DNA of 64,000 nt from Eucommia ulmoides (Eukaryota; Streptophyta; Magnoliopsida; Garryales; Eucommiaceae): the NCBI GenBank assembly GCA_016647705.1, contig JAENRU010000484.1:1054001-1118000 (forward strand), given 5' to 3'. Below are positions 33,257 through 43,314 of the stretch, piece by piece (the first letter of the stretch is position 1; the number at the start of each line of letters is the position of its first letter). The notes below the pieces were generated by a model. The model was not told where the DNA came from. It ran no database searches and saw nothing but the letters and a program-made list of their open reading frames with translations. The position numbers were made by a program, and so were the translations under genes.

Positions 33257-33708
33257 TTGAAGGGCCATTTTGTAATTTTCAATTTCAGCTAGATAATTTA
33301 GCAAAGCCTAATTTCATTCCTCTCCATAGAGAGAGTTGATGGGCCATTTTGTAATTTTCAATTTCAGCTAGATAATTTAGCAAACTCTAGTTTCATTCCT
33401 CTCTATAGAGAGAGAGTTGATGGCCATTTTGTAATTTTCAATTTCAGCTAGATAATTTAGCAAACTCTAGTTTCATTCTTCTCTATAGAAAGAGAGTTGA
33501 TGGGCCATTTTGCAATTTTAGTATATAGTTTTTAAATTTTAAAAAAAAAAAATCATAGGGCCGGGCCTAGGCTTAATTTTTTTTTATAAGACCGAGCTTG
33601 AACATGAAATTAGGGCCCGATCATAGGGCCGGGCCGGGTTAGGGCCTAATATTTTTGTGTAATACTCTAGTCAAAATCCGGCCCGAGCCCAGCCCATGAC
33701 CATCCCTA
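33050..33708. mobile_element. hAT-type MITE, 659 bp, exact 8-bp target duplication
   Basis: Terminal inverted repeats TAGGGATGGTCATGGG / CCCATGACCATCCCTA are flanked by CTCGCAGT on both sides (33042-33049 and 33709-33716). An 8-bp duplication and TA(G)GG-type ends are diagnostic of hAT elements. The subterminal zones are rich in GGCCCGGCC words in both orientations. The centre holds three to four tandem copies of an 80-88 bp unit (GAGAGTTGATGGGCCATTTT, from about 33250 to 33510). No transposase. Confidence 0.9.
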
Positions 33709-33824
33709 CTCGCAGTATTACCCAATGGATGTTTATGAAGTATGAATTAAGTATTTGTTTTTGTTTTTTGTGTTTGTGTCTGGTCTTGAATTTTATTGTT
33801 ATTCTCTGTTGTTTCTCAATTTAC

Positions 33825-35110
33825 TGAATCCAGCTGTAGATCCATGATTATAGTCGACCAGAACATGATGAGAGTTCCGGACCGGGCCATACAACGACCC
33901 GTGTTGCAAGGTGTCGGAAGTAGGGATTCAATTGCCCATGGAAAAACGGTGGGGCGATGGGTCATTGTAAATTTCCATGAAGAGAAAACAATTGACACCA
34001 CATTCGAGGACTTCACTAAATCTCTCATACAAAGCTGCAATAACCTTGGAATGCAGATGAGTGAGCCTTTATTTACCGAACATCGTGAGATGACCGTGCT
34101 TGGCATTGCAATCAAACTTGTAATAAACATCGGTGCCAATTACAGATCATTATCTGTGTAATGAACGCCGAACACAAGGGTTACAATTATCTAAAGTGGC
34201 TATCTGAAGCCTGGATCGACATCTTGACACAATGTTTGTCTTTGGCGAAAATTTAAACATGGAAAACCGGGTGCTTACATAAAAAGTTCAAGTATGAAAA
34301 TAAATGCCAAACTTGGCGGCATCAACACCAAGACCCTCATGACATTGATTTCCTATTTTGTGCCCGAGATTCAGAACGTAATGATCATCGGTGCTGACGT
34401 CAACCACCCAGCAATGAACAATATCGAGATTCCTTCGATTGTCGCTGTGGTGGGGTCAATCGATTCCAGTGCCACCCGTTTTGTTGCCTATGTATGCTTT
34501 CAAGTTACCAAACTGAAAAAATCGCTTCGTTCGGGCATATGTGTTGGGATCCTGTGGAAACTTATGCCCGTTATAATAAGCAGTGCAAACCCCTAAGCAT
34601 CGTCATTTTTCGAGACGGAATCTTTGAGTACAAGTTCAATATGGTCTTGAATGATGAGTTGGGTGCTTTGAAATCTGTTTTTGAAGAGAAGGCGTACCGA
34701 CCAAAAATCATAGTTCTTATTGCGAGAAAACGGAACATCACACATTTTTTCGTGGAAGATAATACTACTGGTGAAGTGAAAAACATGGCGGCGGGAACGG
34801 TGGTCGACACCACCATCGTCAACCCATCAGGTTTTCATTTTTATCTATGTAATCATCAACCGATTATCAGGACAAGCAAGGTACCACATTATAATGTCAT
34901 TTGGGACGAGCATAATTTTAGTTCTTCCGCGATTCAAAGTTTGATATACGATGTCTCTTTCACTTATGCCAAGGGTGAGGATTGTGTTGGCTTGTGCCAG
35001 CAATCCGTTACGCTGATAGTGTGGTGTATTGGGCGTGTCTCTTGCACAGAGTGAAGCTAGAAAGTTCAGATATTTTGGGTTAGTTCGAATCGGCAGCTAA
35101 CTATGCACAA
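33825..35110 (+). pseudogene. Argonaute pseudogene (MID-PIWI part)
   Basis: Plus-strand frames read as the C-terminal half of a plant Argonaute, the small-RNA-guided slicer. Seen in order: GKTVGRWVIVNF (MID region, about 33942), YNYLKWLSE (about 34180), MKINAKLGGINTKTL (about 34292), IIGADVNHP (first catalytic Asp, about 34386), IPSIVAVVGSID, CWDPVETYARYNK, IVIFRDG (second Asp, about 34600), FNMVLNDEL, AAGTVVDTTIVNPS, KVPHYNVIWDEHNFSS (catalytic His) and a shifted LVPAIRYADSVVY end. Breaks: a stop at 34159-34161, stops in 34165-34290, a shift near 34500-34510 and another near 34980. The N-terminal, PAZ and linker parts are absent. DVNHP suggests the AGO2/3/7 clade; that is tentative. Confidence 0.85.
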
Positions 35111-35980
35111 GAAGGTTGAGGATTTTATGTATTTCATATAACTGACATTTACAAATTTTGATTTTTACAACTTTATTGATGTGAAACTCACTGCGAATTA
35201 GTGAGACCCGAAACCAATTTAAGGTTTCTTCGCAAATGATCGAATCTAAATTCAGATTTGAAAACGAAGAACACAAGAAAATACATAAAATTGATAGATT
35301 ATCTTAACCCAACGTTTATGAATGAAACGCGAATTAAAAGTATAAGAGAATCTTTGACCCAATGATTACAAGAGAATCACGAACCAAAGAAATTGAACGC
35401 CACAAAAAAATTTGATAAGTTCAGAAAAGTTCTATGAATAACTCAAGAGAAAACTCTTCCAATATATATTAATCAATATCAAAAGTGTGAAATTCGTAGG
35501 TCTACAAAGCCCCTTAAATAGTCGGCTAAGAGAATAAAAAAGAAACCCTAGTACACTTGGAAATTCGTTGGTCTACATGGAGGAAAAAAGAAACCTTAAA
35601 ATCTAATTGCTAAATAAGAATAAGGAAACTTCCTAATTTGTCTTACTTCCTAGTTGGAAAAGAAAAAGATTTACTTGACAATCAAGCCTTACAAATCAGT
35701 CTAAAAATAATTAAAATACTTTAAAATAAAAAATAAAATTCGTGGGTCTCATTCTTGGCCCGTTCAAGATCATGCTTTAAGCCCATTCGCTTGCTTTGAT
35801 GAGGTGGACTAGGCCTTGATTGTCCGATGGTCCTAATTTAGGCTTCACTATTGTAGTTTCGGCCCCAATCTATCGAATAAGGCCATTAAGTGCTTCTTTG
35901 AATCTTTTTGCCCTTATTATTGAGCCAATTGGAACATGCAACGTATCTTTTGGTACAACTGATATATTTTCATCATTTAT
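35111..35980. other. Intergenic region, nothing firmly recognised
   Basis: Contains related phrases (AACGCGAATTAAAAG and ACGAACCAAAGAAATTG) and a short open frame from 35820 whose product is not recognised. No transposon ends identified. Confidence 0.35.
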
Positions 35981-35984
35981 TATT

Positions 35985-36165
35985 ATCTATCTACAACTTG
36001 GCAAGGAACTGGTGTTGCCAATATCCTCTGTTTATACTCTGGCTCTGTTTTATAGTTTTTTTCCATGTAATATTGTGCTTGGAACATTTTTTTCACGCCA
36101 TAGAAGTGTTTTTACCGAATGTTTCTTACAAGGAATCAACATGGGTTTCCCTCAAAATCGTCAAA
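35985..36165 (+). repeat. Inverted repeat, left copy (partner 36945-37105)
   Basis: Reads CTATCTACAACTTGGCAAGG, then TGTAATATTGTGCTTGGAAC, TTCACGCCATAGAAGTG, and TTTCTTACAAGGAATCAACA. The same order occurs on the opposite strand at 36945-37105. The left copy has about 30 extra bases after GGAACTGG. Function unknown. Confidence 0.75.
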
Positions 36166-36239
36166 TGTTTCTTAGAATTCATTGGTTCATCGTTTTGGGG
36201 TGGTTTATCTTCAAACATCTCATTAAAAGCTGTGTTTAT

Positions 36240-36944
36240 ATGTGTATGTGAGAGAGAGAATGATTGAGTGAGAGTCAGATTGAGAGAGGGAGAGGAAGTC
36301 TATGTGTTTTCTTTTCTTGATTTGATGGAGAAGAGAAAGAACCTGAGCTTGTCCTTGTCTTTGGTTCTGACTCATTTGCTCTGTTTCTCTCCATGTAATG
36401 TAGCCTCTCTCTCTCTCTCTTGTTCCAAGTTATGAATCACTTGCCCTTCTGCAGAAACAAAATGTGTCTTTCTCTCGTTCCAAGTTATGAATTATTTGCC
36501 CTTCTGCAAAAGCAAAATATGCAGACCACGTCACAGACGAAGAACAGCAAGAACGAATAGAGAAGCAACAACAGTTGGAAGAGCAGCAGCAACAACAAAA
36601 TGTGAAACACGAGACTGAAGAACGGGTGACAAGTGATGATCTGATACAGCACAACGAGGCAAACCCACACAAGGATCAGAGCAACGCAAAAACAGAACAA
36701 ACACTGAAGCATTCCGATTCTGATTTGGATTCTGAAGATATAATTTCTATGGCAAACTATACAGCTATGGACAGAGCTTGATTTGCTTTCTTTTTTTTCC
36801 CAAAGCTTGTGGAGGTTGTTTGGCTTCTTTTTCAAATACCTACCCAAACAAACCCTTATTTTTGCTAATTGAACAAGACAACGTTAATGGGTTTGCAGGC
36901 AGTACCTGAGATTGCTTAGGGGAAGCGTACCAATGAGATCTTTA
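36240..36944 (+). other. Segment between the inverted repeats, with a Gln-rich open frame
   Basis: A 45-50 bp phrase (CGTTCCAAGTTATGAAT, then GCCCTTCTGCA) occurs twice, at about 36420 and 36475. A frame from about 36530 to 36781 encodes a Glu/Gln-rich tail ending in DLDSEDIISMANYTAMDRA. It could be a terminal exon of an unknown gene or chance. No family recognised. Confidence 0.3.
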
Positions 36945-37105
36945 TGGGTTTCCTTTGACTATTTTGAGGGAAACCTATGTTGATTCCTCGTAAGAAACAT
37001 TACGAAAAAAACACTTCTACGGCGTGAAAAAGATGTTCCAAGTACAATATTACATAGAAAAAAAATTATACCAGTTCCTTGCCAAGTTGTAGATAGAAAA
37101 TATGT
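36945..37105 (-). repeat. Inverted repeat, right copy (partner 35985-36165)
   Basis: Reverse complement of the left copy with moderate divergence. The two copies enclose about 780 bases. They could be remnants of one gene or transposon in opposite orientations; neither shows clear terminal repeats. Confidence 0.75.
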
Positions 37106-38234
37106 TAAGAATATAGAGTTAACCCCGTTCACTAAAAATGATAAAATATCCTTACTTTAACCTTGACCGTTAAATTTGACCTACAAGATTTGTCATCGGG
37201 CCAATTAAAAACCAAAAATGAAATGTCAAGGGGTCAAAAAGTCTATTTCTAAATATCAGGGACCAATTGAACACCGACCGCATTTATGAGAGACCAAAAA
37301 AATCATTTACCTTTTCTAAATCTCTTTAAAACAAGTGTTATTTCTAAATCCCTCCATAGGGAGATTTCATTTCTCCCAAAAGGTATACTTAAAAGGGACA
37401 GTAGGTAGGAGTTCCTAAAAATGACATCAAATTAATAAAAAGTTCCAAAACAAATGATTACTTTAGTTTTAGTATCATCTATTAGAATTTATAAAAACAT
37501 TAATTTTCCAATTAGGGTTCCATCATTGTCGGTCGCTGATCGCCAGATTCCGACCATCACCTATCGTCCGTCAAAACTCTAGTCATCAACCGTCGGAATT
37601 ATTTTAGTTACAATTTTTTAGCCATATTCAATTAATTTTTCAGTTGCCAATCGCCAAAAAATTAGGTGAATGTGACTAAAAATATATTAAAATGTAACTA
37701 GAGATACACTTAAAAAATGTAATTAAAACGTACATTAAAAAATAGTTACATTTAACTCAAAAATACACTAAAAAAATAATTGCATATAACTAAAAAAAAT
37801 CTAGCAGCCGGTGGTCGAACTTTGGCAATACAAGAGATGCATTGACCATTTGATTTGAGATACAAGAGAGCATTAATCATTGGGTAAAAATAAAGTCAAA
37901 ATGCAATTAAGAAATTTATATTCAAATTAAAATTAAAGTATAATAAATTATGAATTACACTCTCTAATTTTTATTTTTATTAATTTAATATCATTATTAG
38001 GATTCTATCTCTTCAAATAATTATGAAATTATGCACTTAATTTTTTTTATTTAAAATAATTATCCAATATTTTTTAAAGGGGCATTGGTGACAAGTCCCT
38101 TAATTTGCCTTTAATTTTAAAAAAGTCCAAAAGACGGAAACAACTTATGTTTTAACCCTACTTATTAAAAAAAGACAGAAGCCCAATACACGCGTCTGCA
38201 CTCGCGCAATTACATGTAACTAATTTGTGTGTAA
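37106..38234. other. AT-rich intergenic region
   Basis: No gene recognised. From 37660 to 37800, four loose copies of a phrase like AATGTAACTAAAAATACACTAAAAAA are present. Confidence 0.4.
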
Positions 38235-38413
38235 ATTTTTGTTAGAGGAAGAAGTAGACCTAAGAAGACATTAGACGAGACTATTAGAATTGATTTGACG
38301 ACATTAAACGTGACGAAGGGGATGACCCTTGATTGATTACTATAGCGTAAGCGGATTCATCTAGCCGACCCTACATAGGTGGGGACAAAGGCTTAGTTGT
38401 TATTGTTGTTGTT
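38235..38413 (+). mobile_element. 3' end of an RTE-type LINE
   Basis: A decayed frame reads R.RPKKT, then ETIRIDL, TLNVTKGMTLD, as at the end of plant RTE reverse-transcriptase ORFs. It is followed by the typical 3' end CATCTAGCCGACCC and a TTGTTATTGTTGTTG tail. Strongly 5'-truncated. Confidence 0.75.
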
Positions 38414-38708
38414 TTTGTATATTAATCCTAAATTTTTGGTAGTGGGAATAAAAATAGGGAACATAAATAAACAGTAACCAAATGAGATCTCCCCTTTGCT
38501 GTTCTTAACAATTTCTTTTCCCTGTTTGGAACTAGTTTATGCAGCTTTGCATTGGCAAACAAGGATGTTCAATTTCTGTATCCAAACAAGACCTAGGGGG
38601 AGATCATTTCTCAAAGAACCGATACCAACATTTTTTTTTCAGAAATTTTATTTCAAACACTTTTTTTATATATTTTAATTATTTGTTTTTCTCTTCATAT
38701 TGAACGAA

Positions 38709-38873
38709 TGGGAGCATTGGTGCAACGGTAGAAGTTGTCGCCATGTGACCTGGAAGTCACAGGTTCAAGTCATGAAAAACATTCTCTTGCAAAGAAAAAT
38801 AAGGCTCTGTGTATAATAAACACAAGTGGTCTGACTCTTCTTTGAATTCTAAGTATAGCGGGAGTTTTGTAAC
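38709..38873 (+). mobile_element. Au-type SINE
   Basis: Head GGGAGCATTGGTGCAACGGT (A-box region), then GTCGCCATGTGACCTGGAAG and the B-box-like AGGTTCAAGTC, followed by the CTCTTGCA hairpin region and a ...AGCGGGAGTTTTG tail. A better preserved relative of the copy at 27300. Confidence 0.85.
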
Positions 38874-39195
38874 CCTAGTTGTCCTTTTTTCACTTTCATA
38901 TTGGATGAAAAAATTATTATTAGAATCATTCGGGGTTTTTTTTTAGATTAGCGGTGTCTTTTTATTTTCTAGTGTGATTAATCGAATTGCAAGTGAAATA
39001 CTTGCAACTGATCCTGAAAAAAAATTGATTTTTTTTATCTTTTAAATTTTCTCACTTAGAATTTCATATAAATTGCAAGGGGAAAATATCAATTTTGATT
39101 CTTGATTACAAGATAATTTTGGGGTTCTTATTGCAATTTTTTTGTCCTTATGTGATTTGATCCTATTGCCTTTTACACCCTTATAATATTTTCTT

Positions 39196-39510
39196 AAGCA
39201 CTTACTCTCCTAACTAAAACGCAACAGTTATATTTTCCATTGAAATTAACAATCAAATCTTAACAAATCAAAATTATTAAATTATTTAATATTAATTGAC
39301 ATTTATACTCTCGAGTCGGGTCGAATCGAAAATTATTTGCTTGTGCTTTTTCCCTTTTCCTCCCAGGTTGGGTCTGATCAAGTCAGAAATAAATATATTT
39401 TTGTCATTTCATGAAATTTTATTAATTATTTAACCGTTATACTTAAGTATACCTATGAGAGAGAAATGCTGACAAAAATATTACAGGGTATAAATAATAA
39501 TTAATTTTTA
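39196..39510. repeat. Duplicated flank, left part (partner 1434-1744)
   Basis: Matches 1434-1744 closely, up to and including TAATTTTTA. The match continues on the far side of the MULE, at 43115. Confidence 0.8.
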
Positions 39511-40862
39511 GGGTTAATTACACTTTACTTCTATGTGGTTTGGCCTATTTTCACTTTACCCCTTGTGGTTCAAACGTCGCCACTTACCCCCCTTGTGGTT
39601 TATGGACCTAAGTGCAACCCTCACTCTGTTGACGGAAATCGTGGAATGTCGATTTTACCCTTCTTTATATCTTAACACTTAGATATTTGATACTCACTCT
39701 TCCTCATCAGAACCCTACCCACTCACTCTTTTCATCCGAAGCTCTCAGCCTCTGTACTGACGTTCCTCACTTCCTCACTGTCGTTCTACCAGATGATCGC
39801 AAAATCCTTCCATATTTAAGACGTTCATCACTCGCTCTCAATCTCGCTCACCGTTCACGCAGATCTGAGAACCATCATTCACGCAGATCTGAGAACCATA
39901 GGTCGTTCACCTCACAATCCTTTCAAATCTGAGAAAGATAACCCTAGATCGTTCTCCGATTGTTCGATTTTGCTAATTTTTCTCGTTCATTTCCCATATT
40001 TCGCGTTCATTTTGTTCATTTCGATCTCATATTCTTCAATTTCTTTTGCAGTTTATGCTAGATCCGAGAACGATAACAGAGTTTTGGAATAATCGTGTAA
40101 TATATGTTTGATTATTGAAGAGTGTTGGAAGAAATCTATGATTTGCAGCTAGTGTTTCACTGTTGAAGGTAAAAAGTTTGTATTTCCTTCATGTTAATTG
40201 ATATTATGAGTTTTGATGTTTCAAAAATGGGGGTTTTCATGTTCCAAAAATAGGGGTTTTCATGTTTTGAACTGGAACGACTTTCGAAATTTAGGGTTTT
40301 CTTGTTTCTCGTTTTCATCTTCTGAACTGGAATGACTTTCGAAAGTTTCTGAACTGAACTTGTTTGACAAAAATCAGTATAAACTAGGGCTGATCTTCTG
40401 AATGTTTTTGATAGTGAAATGTAGGGTTTTCATACTTAGAATTTAGTCTTGTTTGATTGAACTGAATTGTGCATGTGTAATGTGGGTTTGGCAAACATGA
40501 ATTGCATGCAGATGTTTTTTGTTTTTGATTCCTAATTATTTATTACTGAATTTGATATGAAATGGTCTCTATTTTTCAATTGAATTTGTTTAGTAGGTCC
40601 TCTTGTTCCCCATATCACAATTGTATTTGTTTAATGTCAAAATTCCCACTATCCCCCAAAACATATTGCTGAAATGTGGCCCTCCTTGTCATTTGTTTGC
40701 CTTCATATTGCTAAAATGTGATCCTCCTTGTCCCTTGTTTGCCTTTATCATTTATTAAGTTTTGTCTTCTTGTCCCCCCATACCTGGTTTATACTGATGA
40801 AAAATATTTTTTTTCTTGCTTATAAATTCTGCAGATGTCTTTGTTCAACCTTGAGATACACC

Positions 40863-41486
40863 ATGGGGGATACTTCAAATTTACCCCAACTTTACATTAT
40901 GTTGAGGGATGTAGAATACCAATTTAATTGTAATGGTGATTGTTGGTCTTTTATTGAAATGGAATCTTTTTTCAAGGAATTAGGGTATAATGGTTTAGCT
41001 CATTTGTACTTCAAAATACCTGAAATTGAGATATTAAGGAGAATTGAAACTGATAACGATGTGCTTGACCTAGTTTGATTGCATAATGAAGGTCAACATT
41101 TTAAGGTAACCTTATATAGAGAAACTAATGGGCAAGTCGTTAATGAACAAAAGCCTGAAGAAGAACATGAATTAAGTGAGAGTGATTATCCTACTTTTAA
41201 TGTTGATGATGTTGATGAGAGTAACGAATCTAGTAAAGAAGAGGGTGATGAATCTGATCAATCAAGTGAGCCAGAATGTACTAGGGAGGATTTAGAGAAT
41301 GTTGGAGATGATGACATTTTTGATACTGTGGAGTACCAACATGCAAATGAAGTACTAACTATTAATAATGATGAGCATAATGAAAATAAACGATCTTGGT
41401 GGGACAATGAGATTGATGGCGAAGAGCTAGAAAGCTTGGATGGGTCAGATGCCAAAAAAAAATGGTCCAAAATTTTCTGTATATAA
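40863..41486 (+). pseudogene. MuDR-type transposase, N-terminal part
   Basis: The ATG at 40863 opens a frame resembling the PB1-like N-terminal domain of plant MULE transposases: WSFIEMESFFKELGYNG, then LYFKIPEIEILRRIETDNDVLDLV. A TGA at 41076 is followed in frame by an acidic linker (SDYPTFNVDDVDESNESS, NVGDDDIFDTVEYQ) and KKKWSKIFCI, which is where the conserved region before the catalytic domain begins in intact proteins. The DDE catalytic core, SWIM zinc finger and zinc knuckle are absent. Confidence 0.72.
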
Positions 41487-41558
41487 TGAACAAACATTCA
41501 AGGAAGACCTTAAATTGTTTTTCAAGATATTAATTGTTTTTTTTTTTGGTATTTGAAG

Positions 41559-41741
41559 GAGAAATCTCAGGCAACAGTGGTTGGTTCATCGGCTCAAACA
41601 GTGGTTGTTCCTAGTTCATCGGCTCAACCACTGACAAGAGCAAATTTGAGAGCTTGGGTTGCAAGCCAAACCAATTTTACTGCAACATTGGGGAAAGGAA
41701 GCGGAGGAGAAGATGAAGCACAAGAGATGAAGAAAAAATGA
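41559..41741 (+). pseudogene. Probable C-terminal tail of the MULE transposase
   Basis: A short frame rich in Ser, Gln and Ala with SSAQPLTRANLRAWVASQTN ends in a basic EMKKK tail and TGA. Position and composition fit the C-terminus of a MULE transposase directly joined, by an internal deletion near 41500-41560, to its N-terminal part. Homology is not demonstrable by eye for so short a tail. Confidence 0.45.
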
Positions 41742-43314
41742 AGGCAACCAATTCATCGGGTAAGTTTCTGGTGCAACAAATTACTGTGTTTGAACATGAT
41801 CATAAAACATACTTTTAGACAGTTTTTTTAACCATTATTGTGTTTGGACAGAAAACACACTTTTTGAGTACAAAAAAAACTGTCTAGAATTAGACAGTGT
41901 GTGGACAGTGTTTTTTGGACAGCTAGAATTAGTGTATTGTTGCCATTATTTTGTTGAGTGTTACTGTTGCAGGTTTGGACAACTAGAATTTTGGACAACG
42001 TTTGGACAGTGTGTGGACAGGTTTTTTTGGACAGCTAGAATTGGTGTATTGTTGCTTACTGTTGCAGGTTTGGACAGCTAGAAAGGGTTAGATTTTGGCT
42101 TGGTGTTAATGTTGCAAATTTGTAGTATTTATTTTTGGATGGCTAAGATTTTACACATGTTTTTTGTATTGTGTTTGAACAGCGTTTGGATAGTTATTTT
42201 GAAGTATTTTGATGACAAATTATGTAACTACATGGTACATTATGATTTTTTTATGATTTAAATGTACTCATGGATGTATTTTGATATATTAAATTGGTGT
42301 ACTGTAGTGAAATTATGCAATTTAAGATGTATCAGATAATCATTATTTTGAATTTAATGGATAATGGGTTAACAAATAAAAGATGGATCATTCAAATTTC
42401 ATTACTTCAAAGATTACACATTCATTTCATTGTCATAAACATAGATAAAATTGCAACAATAAACACACAAAACACAATTTTTTGAAAAATGACATGATTT
42501 GCTTTAATAATTTGAATCTTCACTTCTAATTTTTCCAATTGTTTTTTTTTTTTTTAAGAAAATAATCTTCACCACTAACCTCGTTAATTTCCTCTTTTCC
42601 TTTGAACGGAATTTCATCTTCATACCAACTCAAAAATGAATTGTATCCTTTGTTGCTACATCCATAGTATCATTTTCATTTTGAAGGTCTCTCACTTTAA
42701 ACAACTTTCAAGTCTGCTATTCGACCACACTTGCATTTTTTTTTTTTTTCCCCGAAATCACCACCATAAACAATTGAAGAAGAAGATATGAAAAATAAAA
42801 ATATGAATTATGGATGAAAAAAAAAATAAGTGAAAAGTGTTGGTTTTGTGCAAAAAATGAGTGAAGTATTGGAGTTATATGGAAAAATATGAAGGGTAAA
42901 ATGGGAACAAGAAAAATATATTTTGGAGGGAAAAAACACAAAAAATACGCCGATCCGCATAACTGGCACGTGAGCCACATATCTATCAACTTTGACAGAA
43001 AATATAAGATTTGCACTTAGGTCCAATATCATAGGGAGTAAGTGGTGACGTTTAAACCACAGGGGGATAAAATTTAAATAAGTCAAACCACAGGGAGTAA
43101 AATATAATTAACCCTAATTTTTAGTATACATTGCAACTTCTACTTTATAAAGAGGAAACAACTTAATCTCTGTTAAAACATAACATCTCAACAATATATA
43201 CAACAGTCTCGAAAAAACATAATTTCTCTCTCTAAAACATAAACACATACATATATATATATATGTATAGAGAGAGAGAAGTGATCGATATGCTATTCGA
43301 TCGACCGATCAATT

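Larger units (their letters stand above)
39511..43114 (+). mobile_element. MULE deletion derivative, 3604 bp, with 9-bp target duplication
   Basis: Long terminal inverted repeats (over 100 bp; both ends start GGGTTAATTA and carry the phrase TTAAACGTC/TCAAACGTC and GGACCTAAGTGCAA) are flanked by TAATTTTTA (39502-39510 and 43115-43123). The paralogous locus has this sequence once (1736-1744), proving insertion after the duplication. A 9-bp duplication and long TIRs are diagnostic of Mutator-like elements. Inside are the two ends of a MuDR-type transposase with the catalytic core missing. 41860-42080 has short repeats of TTTGGACAGCTAGAATT. Confidence 0.93.

Noticed and set aside
35820-36267. Overlapping 143- and 119-codon hydrophobic open frames as a membrane protein gene
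   Set aside because: They cross an inverted repeat arm with T-rich DNA. No family is recognised, and the partner copy at 36945 does not keep either frame.
36430-36847. Cys- and Leu-rich minus-strand open frames
   Set aside because: They are the reverse of CAA/CAG-rich and GAGA-rich sequence; composition alone explains them.
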